From the NCBI RefSeq assembly GCF_000283155.1, contig NW_004454162.1, positions 56,947,437 through 57,011,436 of the forward strand: a stretch of 64,000 nucleotides of DNA, in the 5' to 3' direction. The notes under the pieces are model-generated. The model saw only the letters and a program-made list of their open reading frames with translations, did no database searches and was not told where the DNA came from. Made by a program: the position numbers and the translations under genes. The number at the start of each line of letters is the position of its first letter. The first letter of the stretch is position 1. This document shows, one piece after another, positions 1 to 11,800 of this stretch. This DNA is from Ceratotherium simum simum (Eukaryota; Chordata; Mammalia; Perissodactyla; Rhinocerotidae).

Positions 1-620
1 CCCCCCAGACCCACCGGGGGCTGGCGGACACGGGTCCTGATGAGGGAAGGGGAAGCATCGACCGGATCCGGCCGGTGCGTGGGCGGGTGGCACCGGGAAG
101 GAGCGGCTCCTTGGTGTGACGCTCCTGGTGGGGGCCCGCGTGTGAAGCGTCGGCGTTCGTGGCTGTTGCTCGGGGGGAAGAACGTAGGGTGCGACGGCGT
201 TCCTCGGCCTCAGACGGCGGGCTCCTGGGGTGCGAGCTGTGGGAGCGCTGAAGTGAGCTCGGCCGGGCAGAGGGGTGTCAACACCCCTCTGACTCGGGGG
301 CCGAGCTCAGCGGGGAGAAGACCGACCGCCATTCCAGCACGGCGGGAATCCGGGCCGCCAGCGGGGCGCGCCTGGGGGAGCAGGGGCGACGTGGCGCTCT
401 GCACAGCGAGGCCCGGGAGAAGGCGGGCGCGCCCGGGCCCCGGCCGTGCCCAGGCCGCGGGTGCTTCCTCAGTTGCCGCTCCGTGAAAAGACAAAACTGA
501 ATCCCTCTCTCTCTCCGCCAAAACAGTCGGTGCTTGTCGGGACCCCGAGCTGTGGCTCAGCCTGAGGAGAGCGCAGAGCCGTTAGCGGGCTTTCCGCCAA
601 GGGCAGAGTTCCGCTGGTGT
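1..620. promoter_or_regulatory. CpG island, probably the 3' part of the ARFGEF3 promoter island
   Basis: The first ~480 bases are very G+C rich and dense in CpG dinucleotides, with runs such as gcgcgcccgggccccggccg near 426-445. CpG density falls sharply after about 620. The position upstream of ARFGEF3 exon 2 on the same strand fits the downstream half of the promoter CpG island, running from the unseen exon 1 into intron 1. I looked for the expected start of the protein here and did not find it, so exon 1 is inferred to lie left of base 1. A 148-codon open frame at 40-486 is what GC-rich DNA gives by chance and is not called as a gene. Confidence 0.7.
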
Positions 621-1609
621 TTTCAGGGGACTGTCCCCGTTTAGGTCTGAATTCTCGTGTGTCTGAGTGTGTGTGTACAGGCAATCACAGCAACATCCTT
701 TTTTTAAATTTTTACCTGTGCGTATCATCACAGAGTTGTCTAGCATATTTTCTAGGAAGTTTGTCTTGTAGGCAGAAGCAGGACTTGACCATTTTAGTTT
801 ACTGTTAAAGAAAAACAGATACGTAAGTGAGCAGCTAGGCTCTTAAGGCCACAGAACTGTTTTTGCATTGCCATTGTCATCCAGCGGAGAGATTCAGAGC
901 CGGATTCCCGAGTGCTTCTAATGAAGGGTCACAGGTGGCTGTGAGCCCGACCTCACTCCAAACGTGCTTTCCTTGGAGTCATTATTGCTGTCAGTTAAGC
1001 AGATTTAGATAATAGGGAGAAGAGTAATCTAGTATTTTTAACGTTTGAATTCTGATACTCAGCATCTTGTTAAATCAAACTGCAACGTTGCTGAGTTTCC
1101 ATCCTTGAAGCTACCTGGGAGGCTCAGAGCTGAGACGGGTAGATTATCTGGTGGAGCCTGGAGTCCAGCCTGACTCTAAGAAGTAGGTGGGATTCCTTTC
1201 CCAGTGGTGGTTCTCTAGTTAGCAAGAGGAGACGTAAGTGCATGAAATAGTTAAATAACAATATGGGGCATTCATTGTGTGGTTGGAATGAGTAAACGAG
1301 GAAAACAGATCCAAGAAGAGGGGATGAATGTGGCGTCAGGGGTGTGGGGGGGAAATTGGTGTGAGCTGGTGGGGCTTTTGGAGTAGATTTGACTTGAAGA
1401 ATGGGTAGGCTGTGGGTTCCTTCTTTTCTTTGCTTTTTTATTAGCATACATTTATTAAGACCTCCCCTGTGCTGAGCAGTGGAGATATAAGGATGAGTAA
1501 GATACTTCCTCCCTGTAGGATTTTGTTAGAAAGGCATGTTGGAGGGAGAATGCAGCATAAACAAAGGCATGGAGACATGGTATCCTGTTCTCTTTCCCAC
1601 TTCAGTCCA

Positions 1610-2000
1610 TTTTCCACTGTTCCGTCAATTTTTTTTACTATAAAACACTTTTCACTCCTGAACCCCTGTAAGTTCTTTACAGATTAAAGTGCGAATTCCT
1701 TAGAATGCTCTTCGGAATCAAGCCCCAGCCTTCTTTCTTATCGCCCCCCAACCAGGGGCTCGACAGTCTAGTGGCAGTCGGCCGTAGCCCTTTCCTGAGC
1801 ATGTTGTGCACTGCACACTTCTCTGCCTTTGCTCATGCTAGTCCTTCTGCCAAGAATTCCCTTTCCAGACTCCTCAAGGGCCGACTCACATAGGAAGCAC
1901 CCCTGAGCTCCTCAGTCAAATCATTTGCTCCTCTGGGTTCAGAGCCCTGCTCTCACAGCTCTCTCAGAGCATCTGCTGCTCTGCATGATAGATGGTTGTG
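1610..2000 (+). repeat. L2-type LINE fragment
   Basis: Contains the typical diverged L2 3' sequence order: a 'tttgctcatgctagtccttctgcc' type segment, then 'ccctttccagactcctc', then text like 'cctgagctcctcagtcaaatc'. Called by recollection of the consensus. Borders are approximate. Confidence 0.5.
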
Positions 2001-2253
2001 TGCACAGCTACTCTTCTAGGGGCAGGATAACTGAGAAATATGTTGGCTTGACAAGACCAAAGCTAATTCAAGCTGACTTAAGCAAAACAGAATTTGTTCA
2101 CTCTATTAACTAAATATCCCTTGGAAGGCTAGCTGTGGGTTGAGTTTGGTTCAGGAATTATACACTGTTTCAAGGACCTTGCTCTGCCGTTTGTGGGCTG
2201 ACTGACATGCTCTGCATGTGCCTCCACAGCTTTGGCCTTGTGACTCACCACAT

Positions 2254-2545
2254 TTAGACCATCTCCTGAGAAAGAGGCATCAGCACACTTAGACCATCTC
2301 AGGAGAGAAGGATCATCTCCTACTCGGACCACTGTAGGCGAGAGGGGTCACTGTGACATTTAGACCGTCATAGGAGAGAGGAGTCGTCTCCTTCTAAAAC
2401 CGTTGTAGGGTAGAGGGGTCATCTCCACTTAGGCCATCTCCTTAGGCCATTACAGGAGACAGGGGTCTTCTCCCAGTTGGACCATCATGGGAGAGAGGAG
2501 TCACCAAGACATTAGACCATCTCAGGAGAGTGGGACTCTTCCAGT
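2254..2545. repeat. 35-bp degenerate minisatellite, about 8 copies
   Basis: Units begin ttagaccatctc (variants tcggaccactgt, ttagaccgtcat, ttggaccatcat) followed by aggagagaggngtcatctcc-like sequence. The spacing is about 35 bp and copies differ at several positions. An aborted extra unit start (ttaggccatctcc directly before ttaggccattac) lies near 2430-2450. Confidence 0.85.
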
Positions 2546-2904
2546 CACTCCTATATTGTCCTTGGTTTTGCTTGTTCTCGCTTGACCTGATGGGTCATGT
2601 GTGTATACTTGAACCAGTTCTCTGACCAAGGAATGGAATGGGCTAACTGGCTTAGGCCTAGGCCACAAATCCTGGGGTCAGGGAAGGATGATTTCCTCTG
2701 AACAGAATTTGGGTGCTGCTTCAGAAGGCAGGGGAATGGATGCCAGTCAACCAAAACAACAAATGCCGACAGCGTGGACTTGAGCTCCTTGGGCATGGGG
2801 GCTGCAGCTTATACTTCCTTGTGGCTTCTGTACCTACAATATGAGAGGCAGATGTTCAATAAATAAATCAACACTTGAATGACTTGTTTGGGTATTTAGT
2901 GATA

Positions 2905-3190
2905 TTCATCTTTTTTTCTAATTATAAAGGGTATATATGCTCATTTTAGAATATTAAAAAATATTAGAATAGTATAAAGAAAAAATTAAAATCACTTGTA
3001 ATCTGACCACCCGGATATAACACTGTTCAAATTTTAGAGTGTTGCCCTTCTGCAAAGGGTCATACCGTAAATGGTAGAGTGTCATTTGTTTTTTAACTTT
3101 TGCATTTTCTTCTACTTTGTCATTAATACATCTCTGAAAATCAGTTTTCTCAACGGCTGCATGATAACTGGCAAGGAATATATATGTATC
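2905..3190. repeat. Old AT-rich interspersed repeat, family not named
   Basis: Carries the pattern attataaagggtatatatgc ... agaccacccggatataaca ... aatacatctctgaaaatcag. The same order of motifs recurs at 5405-5860, 23515-23960, 28432-28850, 30760-31075 and 48270-48520 in this window, showing a dispersed family. I cannot name it with certainty. Confidence 0.5.
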
Positions 3191-4857
3191 TTGCCCCTAT
3201 TTTGGGCCACCTAGCTTGGTGGATAGTTTTCTTATCAGTGAGGGAATGATCTGACAAGGGGGTAGAAAGAATAAGGGAGCGTCAGCTTGTGGAGAGCCGG
3301 AAAGAGTGCATTCTCCTTCAGTAACTAGCAGTCCCGGGGGCTTGTGGGCTATGAATGGCAAGATGGAGTGGAACGGCAGAACGTTACAAATGGAAGGGAC
3401 CACGGCCTCATTTAGAAACTCTTAGTATTTCAGATAGATCAGGAGACTCATGTAGAATGGATTTGGAAAACAAAGGAGAGGGGAAAGAAAATTAGAGGCT
3501 GGAACGCCAGGTGGAAAAGAAGGATAGTCTGTCCGACGACTACCCTTCTTTCTATCTTCCCACCGCTTCTCCTTCCAGCTGCAATTGCTGTGACCTTCAC
3601 AGCCCGACTTCCTAGAAACTTCTGAGAAAGTGTCTGTACTGATTAGGGCATTGACCCGCATCCGGAGTTGAATATAAACCCCTCTGTCTGGTGAGGAAAA
3701 CTGCCATGATTTGGTTGCTTGGTGTCAGAACCTCCCCAGGAGGAGTGGCAGCAACTTGTCCTGGACACCGGCCCTGCCGTGCTGACCCGCAAGGCCTGTG
3801 AGCTGCTCCCTGCACCTGGATCTCAAGGCTTCATCTTTTTGTTATGCTGTCTCATCTTAAGGACTGGCCTCAGTCCTTCCACTTCCTCCCTTGGCCTTGT
3901 GGCCACACCACCACTGACCCTACTGATCCCATCTTTCTGTTTTGTGGGTTACCGGGCTTACACCCACTGTTCGCCCCATTGGCTACACAGGCCCGGATCC
4001 TGTCATCATGTTTTGGCCTGTTCTTCCTCCTGAATCTCAGGGACACAGCTGGTGTCTATTGTTCCCTCTGATCTCTAGGCAGGGTGGGGAGAGATTTTTC
4101 TCCTTCCCCAGTGAAAATGGTTCAGATTGACAGGGCTTGTTAGCTCTAAGCAGTGAAGAGAGGCATCAATACAGTTTGAAATGAAAAACTGGAGACAAGT
4201 TGGAGCTATTGAAATAGAACAGTTTTTTTTTTGGAAGAGAGTAGGGAGATTTTCATTATCTCTACAATTGGAGGCAGTAATAGTGTGAATAATCCGCTGC
4301 AATGGGCAAGTATTGAACATCCAGGTTGAATTAATGAGATTTAAAGGTGAGCCTCCCAATCAGTACCCTTAACTATAGTGTGATTAAAAAGAAGTTCAAG
4401 CTTCCCTCTCATAAATGTGTGCGAGAATAGTGAGATGTGGCCTAAAGTGCTTTGTGAACTTGAAAGTCTCTCACAAATGTAAGTTTTTATTTAAGGGTAT
4501 TGAAACTGTATTGTCAAGGAAACAGCTTTCCTTTCTCTATTTTGTTGCAAGAATATAGAACGTTAGCCAGTTATAACTGGATTGGATGGGCATTCTGGTT
4601 CAGGTTAGGAATTTAACTATTAATTCTGTGTGTCTATAGGGAAATACATCCTAATTTTTAACCTTCCCCAGGGAAGTCTCTGGGGCTGTCAAGGGAGAAG
4701 GGTTTTTAAGTATGGATGATTTGCATGCAGAGAATTGAGAATTGATTAATGTATAATTATAGGAATTTCTGGGGAAAAAAGAAACTAACAGTGAAATTAT
4801 GTACAGATCCTCATTCTTTTCGTATTTATTTTTAACTTTGTAATTTTCCTTTTGCAG

Positions 4858-4909
4858 AAACCCTGGGTGGTGTGGATACCGTTGTTAAGATCCCCCCACA
4901 CTTGCTGAG
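4858..4909 (+). CDS. ARFGEF3: ARFGEF3 coding exon (exon 2), BIG3 N-terminal region
   Basis: This 52-bp exon is read AA ACC CTG GGT... and gives TLGGVDTVVKIPPHLL. The first two bases complete a Glu codon split with exon 1, and the last two begin an Arg codon (AG|G) completed by the next exon. A T-rich tract and cag precede it, and gtaagg follows, so both splice sites are strong. The peptide matches the start of mammalian ARFGEF3 after the first ~29 residues (from memory). ARFGEF3 is a very large protein of the BIG/GBF family with an N-terminal DCB-like armadillo region. Its Sec7-like domain is reported to lack the catalytic glutamate, so it is not expected to be a normal ARF exchange factor. 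Reported roles are in secretory and insulin granule biogenesis and in binding prohibitin-2 in oestrogen-receptor signalling. None of those regions is in this exon. The exon is too short to be found as an open frame. Confidence 0.95.
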
Positions 4910-5404
4910 GTAAGGAGACAAGTTGTTTAATACAGTGGAAGTGAAAATTGCCGGCTGTGTTTTCCTGAAAGCCTGGATGACCTCGTTGGTTTATAGCATT
5001 TTACTGTGAAGGACGGCTTTTTTGCATCCATGAACTGGGGTATTTCATGAGGTTAGCATGATGGGAACCTGATTTCCACCTGTTTTTGGAGAGAGTGAAG
5101 TCAGTGATCCAAAGGAAACAGCTGTAGGAGTCAGGGGTGAAAGGATAAAATTAGTCAAGTTGACAAATGACCATAACCTAAGTGAAGATGTGGCCAGTGG
5201 ACAAGATCTTCCACTGCAGATTGGGAAATGGCACCCCCGCTAGGGGGATGCAGCCCTACGCCATGTGGGCTGGACGTAAGCTCTTACTGGCCCCTTGGCA
5301 GGACACCATCTCACAGCTCTGCAGCCACATGCAGCAGCCCTGAGACAGTGAACCAGTTTCCCCACCTTCCTCACCTGTCCCCATCCTTCTCTTCCCCCTC
5401 ATCC

Positions 5405-5860
5405 TGAGAGAAATACATGCCCTTTGTGGAAAATTTGGAAGGAACAAATAAGAAAGTATTCCATAATGACACCACCTAGGGATAACCACTGAAAACAGTT
5501 TAATAGATTTTCTTAACAGATTTTTTCCACACACATATGTATTTACAAATTAATATGAAATTTTATTTACAAGTTTGTTTTCTGCTTTTGTTTTAGTCAA
5601 CACCATATGAAGAACATATTCCAATGTCAATATATGTTCTTCAAATTAAAATATTGCATAGTCTTCTGTTATACAGCTGCTATAATATAATTTAGTAGTT
5701 TTCTTATTATTATCTGGATTATCTCTAGATTTTTCTTTGAGATAATTAAAAATTTTGAACTTACAGTCTTTTGTTGAATATAGTGTCTATACTGTCAGGA
5801 CACTATGATTTATTAGGTATTTTTTCTCTTTTCAAGTAGATTGGACAAGAATTGTGTTTC
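5405..5860. repeat. Old AT-rich interspersed repeat, same family as at 2905
   Basis: Includes 'tttgtggaaaatttggaagg', 'ccacctagggataaccactg' and 'cacacacatatgtatttac' in the order seen in the other copies. It is interrupted at its right by an ERE insertion at 5883. Confidence 0.55.
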
Positions 5861-5882
5861 TGTCTTTTTAAAAAATTTATTC

Positions 5883-6134
5883 TGGAGCCGGCCCAGTGGC
5901 CTAGAGGTTAAGTTCGTGCGCTCTGCTTCGGTGGCCCAGGGCTCGCAGGTTTGGCTCCCAGGTGCCCACCAACACACCGCTTGTCAAGCCATGCTGTGAC
6001 AGCATCCCATATAAAATAGAGGAAGATGGGCACAGATGTTAGCCCAGGGCCAATCTTCCTCAGCAAAAAGAGGAGGATTGGCAACGAATCTTAGCTCAGG
6101 GCTAATCTTCCTCACACACACAAAAAAGAAAAAT
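5883..6134 (+). mobile_element. ERE-type tRNA-derived SINE
   Basis: Starts tggagccggcccagtggcct and carries the tRNA-like region, then aagccatgctgtgacagcat, 'agaggaagatgggcac' and a tail ending in cacacacacaaaaaag. It is flanked by a perfect 13-bp target-site duplication, aaaaaatttattc, at 5870-5882 and 6135-6147. The SINE family is known from Perissodactyla. Confidence 0.93.
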
Positions 6135-6892
6135 AAAAAATTTATTCCTTTTCGTGTAGTATCTGCTACAGGCTGATATATTGAGGGGAATTCATGTATT
6201 AATCAAACCAAGTGTACTTTTGTATGTGTAATGCTCCTAAATGGACAGAATGTCTGGCAGCAGCGTTGTTGCCTAGAGGAGGGGAGTTCAGCAGGGGAGA
6301 TGGGAAGACTCCAAGAGGTATGAAGGCATGGGTGGATCAAGGGAGACCATTTCCTGGTCCCTGACTTCCTGGTGCCCTTCCTAAGACTGGTTTGCTTCAA
6401 AACTAGTTTGCTATGTCTGCTTTTCCATCTCACCTTTTACAGTCAAAGGAAGAGCACGGCTGTTGCCCGTCCCATCCTGAATCTGACTGTGGTGTGTGGT
6501 CCTAGGTGCAAAAATCTCTTCCCACCAACAAAAGCCTGTGAAAATGTTAGTGTCTGGGTTGGTAAAGGGAGTGAATATAATGACCAGGGCACACATCTTT
6601 CTGCAGGTTAGTTTTTACTTCTTGGCTTTCAGCAAAATTGAAGGAGGACTTAATCTGGTTATAAGATAATAGACAAAAATGTTTTTGATAAGTCTTTATT
6701 CTTTTCTTATTTATGTAAAAGTTTCTTACTGCTTATATCTATGAAAATGAAAAAAAAAAAGGGTATGGAATTGATGTTAAACCCCACCTTGTCATAGCAA
6801 TAGGGAATACTCATCCATAGGTGTATGAACTAATTGAGAAAAATAAATAAGCCCTATCCATTTCTTTAGAAATGCATTTCTAGTAAAATTAT

Positions 6893-6997
6893 ACTTTCCA
6901 TGTTAACTATATTAACATTCTTATAAGTAATTATTAATGTTGTTTGGATCACTTGTGTGCATTAGTAATGATAGCTCAAACCAGAAGAAAATGGAAC
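6893..6997 (+). repeat. Direct repeat copy A (pair with 8781-8884)
   Basis: About 105 bp, clearly homologous to 8781-8884 in the same orientation. Shared words include atattaacattct and ggtaatgatagctcaaa/agtaatgatagctcaaa. Similarity fades on both sides. Confidence 0.7.
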
Positions 6998-8496
6998 ACA
7001 TTTAAGCCTTATGGCCACAGGAAATTAAAAAAAAAAAAAACTTTATACACATTTTTGTTACAGAGAAATATACTAGGGAGATTAATAAAAGCCTCTCAAG
7101 TGTTAAAACATATTATATTGAGGGAAAATTCTCTGGGGGAAGTGGAATGGAAATATGAGTTCAAGGAGAAAAGAGAACAATGCAGCCTTTTTTACTGTTA
7201 AAGGGGAATTTGTTCATGTATTTTTTGATGGCATTTATTCATATATTTTTCAAATTGGTGTAATATTTAATTTCTTTAGATACATTTAAATGAGTGATAT
7301 GTTTTAATTAAAAATTTTAATAATTCCAATATGCCAGAATTATAGCCTTGGCAATTAATTAAAATTACGGTGAAGAGATTTAAATGTCAACTTAAAATGT
7401 GTGAGACAATTTTAAAAATTTCTTAGTGGCTATATGAACAAAAATGTTTGATGACACTGCTCTAAAGGTTGTTTCTCAATCCAAAGGGTTGTTGAACCTA
7501 CATTGAGACTTTTTGTGGTTTTGGGTCTGTGACAAAAGGTCTGCCTTCAGTGTTAGGGGCCAGAAGGTGACGATGATACCAGAAGAGATTCCTGGTGCAC
7601 TGGTTGGGAATATTCGTCAAAAAACAGATGGCATTTTCCAACTCTTGGTGTGTGTGGCCAGAAGAGTTGGAGAAAATACAGTGTTAATGGGCCTAAGGAC
7701 ATAGGTTTGGTTTCTCCTTTAGCCATTTAGCTTTATTTTCTCCACGATCTGGAGATTTACCCCAGAGCCAACTAGCCATCTTGTACAAGCCATGGGAGGT
7801 AGTCACAGAATTGGTGGGAAGGATGCAAGATGAGGAGCTGTGTGTGGATATGTGTAGGTGTCTTTACATATCTTCACCATTATTAGAAATATAATTCAGA
7901 ATGTTCATCCTAATGGTGAAGAGCAGAGGATGTCATCTTTGTGTACAAAGGAATATGCATTATTGTATTCCAGGGGTGCCATGAGGTCTGTCAGGCATTC
8001 TGTGCAGAGGACTCAGCCAAGTGGACGAGACATAGCAGATGGAGCTGTGCACTCAGAGGTTTTACTCTGGGGGAGAAGAATGAAGACATATATAGCTGGA
8101 AAACACTGTTATGTGGTAGCAAGTGTACATTTATTGTAGAATTTTATACATATAAGGAGGTTTCAGTTTGTGATTTGCGATAGTGGGGAGCCTTTGAAAG
8201 CCTCTTTTAGGGGATAGGAATAAGCCATAATTAGAACAAAAAAGAGTTACTGAATCAATATAGTCTGGCTTACTCTTTCCCTCTGTTGTCACGGAGGGAT
8301 ATAATGAGGAGACGTACCGTATGGGCTTCCCCCTTGTTGTGGATCAGCCTTCCTTTATTCCTTGATTCAGGAACCAGAGAGTACTTCCTCTGTCCAGTCC
8401 TTATGTTTAACGTGGCATCTTCCACGTTGTTTGAGCACCTGCTCAAAAGAACCTAGTCCCTGTGTTTGTCTGCTTACAAGAAAGAATTTGGGTATG

Positions 8497-8559
8497 TTAA
8501 TTATTTTTCTTCAATTATACTTATATTTTAATTATTTTTTCTTCAATTATACTTATATT
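8497..8559. repeat. 31-bp tandem duplication
   Basis: Two copies of ttaattatttttcttcaatt-acttatat, 31 bp apart. The second has one extra T in the T run. AT-rich, probably replication slippage. Confidence 0.9.
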
Positions 8560-8780
8560 TAGTATATGGGAAAGAAACCAGGTTCATAAACTATTTCTTG
8601 CATTCTCCTGCTTTTGTATTCAGATTCAGTTCCATTTCTGTTACATAATCACCTGGAAGTGGCTATTTGCAGATTTTTTGTTATTGCAGGTTTTGGAAAG
8701 GGCTCTAGGGAAAAATTCAAATGTCAAATACTTTTGCTGTGCTATATTTCTTATTTTTTCTTTTGCCATTGATTGACTGC

Positions 8781-8884
8781 TTTTCATGTTAAATATATTA
8801 ACATTCTGATAAATAATTACTAATATTGTTTTCATCAGTGTATACATTGGTAATGATAGCTCAAATCAGAAGAAAATTGAAACC
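8781..8884 (+). repeat. Direct repeat copy B (pair with 6893-6997)
   Basis: Counterpart of copy A, 1.9 kb downstream, same orientation, with scattered substitutions. It could be an old segmental duplication or two copies of an unnamed repeat. Confidence 0.7.
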
Positions 8885-11800
8885 TTGAGAGACCTATAGT
8901 TGTATTATCTTTTTTTTTTTTCTTTGCCGTTGGTTGCTCTGAGGACTTCTTGTACAAACTAAAGTCCAGATGTCACATGAGTGATTTCAGTGACTCTAGT
9001 GACTGCATTCAGTCATGCATAGGGCATTCTGGGGAGAAACCCAGGATAAAACACTTCAGATGGAATTAAGGAGTGGTCAGAGGCATTGCTTATCTCTGCC
9101 CGGGCTCTTTCATGGAGCAGATGCCCACTCTTATTGTTGATACGGTGAGCAGCTTTAGCAACAGGGACAGGAATTCATGCGGAATGCCCAGTGAGACTCT
9201 GTGTCAGGGGTGGAGGAAGGCCCACGGAGCCGTCCTGGGCAATGGTTCCTGAACTGGTTAGTAGACAGTTGGGTGAACATCTTTCCACCTGCCTGCCCTG
9301 TGTCTTGTTTTGGTCTTGGGAGTGAGTTTTAACCGTCCTTATCTTGCTCCAGGAGGAGCCTGTACCCCCACTGTCTTTGCTCCTCTTTTCCTTCTTAAAC
9401 TTCAGGCCTCACACACGTCTTCACAGGGTTGAATACAACCTCTGAATTAGTGAGGCCATAACGGTGTCCCTCACTCAGGAGGCCGTCGGTAGCTCAGGCT
9501 CTGCCTTAGATGGGGGCTACCATCTCCATGTCCTCCTTGTTTTACAAGCAAAAGGCAACTCAGGATGTTCCCTAATAGTGACAGATTTGGTAAAATATCT
9601 CCACCAAGACAAGCTGCCACTCACAGTCACTGACTCCATCGTTCGCACTGGTTCTTCAACCAAGTGATAAATGAGACCTGGAAGTTACTGATAAGAACTA
9701 TTAGTAGTAATAACATGAAGTGTTTTCCATTCTCTGACATCCTTCTATTTACCCTCTCACCTGTGGTTTGGGAATCAAGTGATGTAACCAAAATAACCTA
9801 GTCATTTATGGGCTTTTCGGAGCTGATGTGTGTGTTTTGTGAGGCTGTCACCAGGCTTCCCTGGCAGGGAGCCCTGGGCTGAAGCCCACCTGGAGGTACC
9901 ACAGCTTCTGTAATGTTTAGCTTCTTGCCAGTTGGCACCTCAGCTGTCCTCCCCGAAGCCCCTGTCCTTGTGGTGGCGTGGTTCTGATGGTGCCCAGTTC
10001 TGTCTGATCATTTTTCTCTCTGAAATGATGAAGAGCCTGTATTTTATCCAACCCTATTTGTTAAAAGGAAGAGGGCCTGTGCCTCTTCTGTGGACCTCTC
10101 AGTACCTTCTCAGTTGTTTGCAGTCCCTGGCTCGTCCAGATCGCTCTTGACCTCCTGGCGTGTTCCCAGGGAATCTTCTGCTTCTGAGTCTCGGTTGGAG
10201 TGGTCAATCCCTCCACTGGCATCTGGGCCAGAACGCCGTGCCCATTCTCCTCTCCAGTGGATTTGGAACTCCAGATTCTGGCTGTGGGTCTGGACGCCCT
10301 CACAGCTGCACATAAATCTGCAGGGAGGGTGCTTTCCAGCCCGTGTCAAAGCCCAGAGACCCTCGGCCTCCACCTCTTTGGATGTCCTGGCCGAGCTGCC
10401 GCCTCTCTGACTCACTACTCCATCATCCCTGTCAGGTTTCCAGTGGTTCCCTCCCCCAGGACCAGAACCAGGGTGAGGCACGTGAGGCCACATCGTGCAA
10501 GGACAGGGCCAGATCCTGTCTTCGTGTGAGATTTTGATATTTTGTTCATCGTGGAATTTTTACATTAATTTCGAGTGTGGCATTAGAATATCATTTATCT
10601 CGATGGCTGAGTTTTTTAGTGCTCCGTTAAATTTTGTGCCCAAGACCAGTGCCTCCCTCCCTCACCTGAGCTCCGGCCCTGCACTCCCATCTTGGCAGAA
10701 AGTTCTCACAGCCTCCGAGGTGCCCACTCAGGGCAGGCTTCATTCCACCTCCTCCAGACCCACAGATTGCTGTGCACTAGGACCTTGGCTTCTGTCCTGC
10801 TCTGAGCAGAACCTCAGTGGCGTATGCCATCAGGGAGCAGCTCTTTCCCACAACTAGGGCCACATTTGGTAAGTCCCACTCCCAGACCCTCGCCCACAGG
10901 CACCAGGGTTCTACTGGAGGTACCACCCACCCTCCCAGCCTCCTCCTGGCCCAGCTCACAAGTCGACATAAGAGCACACTTGTTATGAGGCCTCTTCCTT
11001 CTGCATGCCGAAGCTTGGACCAGAGTTGCAGATCTGGAGGTGTTTGGTTAGCAGTCCAGTGCTCCCCATTAGGTGGGGCACTGAAATACTAGGGGGACAT
11101 TTTCTGAGCTCTCTTCGTCAAGAGTTTCTGCCGTGTGTCTCACGACAGGCAGCCTTTCTCACTTGCTCATCCTGCTTATCCTTGAAGACTGAACTGAGTT
11201 TGAAGAAGTGACCTTCTCTCTTCTGTGTCCTCACTGTAGCTTTACTTAATCCTGCCAAGGCTCTTCTCCATGAGGATGGCAGTTGTTTAAGGGTTCTGTT
11301 CTTAGGCGCCATCCTCAAGGGGTTCATACATATAAATTATTTGTCTTCGCATCCCCGGGTTCAGTGCCCTGTCCATGTTTGTAGGGCAAAACTGCTTCTC
11401 CAAACTCTGCATCACACGTCCCGGGGAACCTATGCCTTCCTCTCCTAGATTCTTGGAAAATGTAGTATTTGGAAGAGTCCATGGCAAATGGAATCTCAAC
11501 TTTTGCAAGAGAACTTCTAATATCTCACTGACTGAAAGGGTAGATCCCAAGAGTAGACCCAGAAGCCCTGTACCCACTCCATTGACCTCAGCTAGTATAG
11601 CCTTAAATCCCTCACCTTCTACTCAACCAGAGCCCTGACGAGCCTGATGTGTATTGGATCAGGGGTGGGAGTTGGTGGTAGTTATTGAGACCCTGATTAA
11701 TGTTCTGTGTCAAAGGACATTGAATATACAGGGGTTTCAGCTTCACTAGGTTCCCATGCTGAGTCCATGGCCCACCTGGAAGACATGCCCTGCCCTGCTC

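Larger units (their letters stand above)
621..4857 (+). other. ARFGEF3: ARFGEF3 intron 1, 3' portion
   Basis: Intronic sequence between the CpG island and exon 2. It holds an L2-type fragment (about 1610-2000), a 35-bp minisatellite (2254-2545) and an old AT-rich interspersed repeat (about 2905-3190). It ends in a long T-rich polypyrimidine tract followed by tttgcag at 4851-4857. About 3190-4800 shows nothing I can name. Small open frames there lack coding character. Confidence 0.75.

Noticed and set aside
40..521. Open frames on both strands in the CpG-rich start (148 and 103 codons)
   Set aside because: Low-stop GC-rich DNA gives such frames on both strands. The content is Gly/Arg/Ala-rich without any family match.
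7513..7704. Peptide IPEEIPGALVGNI reminiscent of protocadherin N-termini
   Set aside because: Only about a dozen residues look alike, the frame then diverges into unrelated sequence and ends early. Most likely coincidence.
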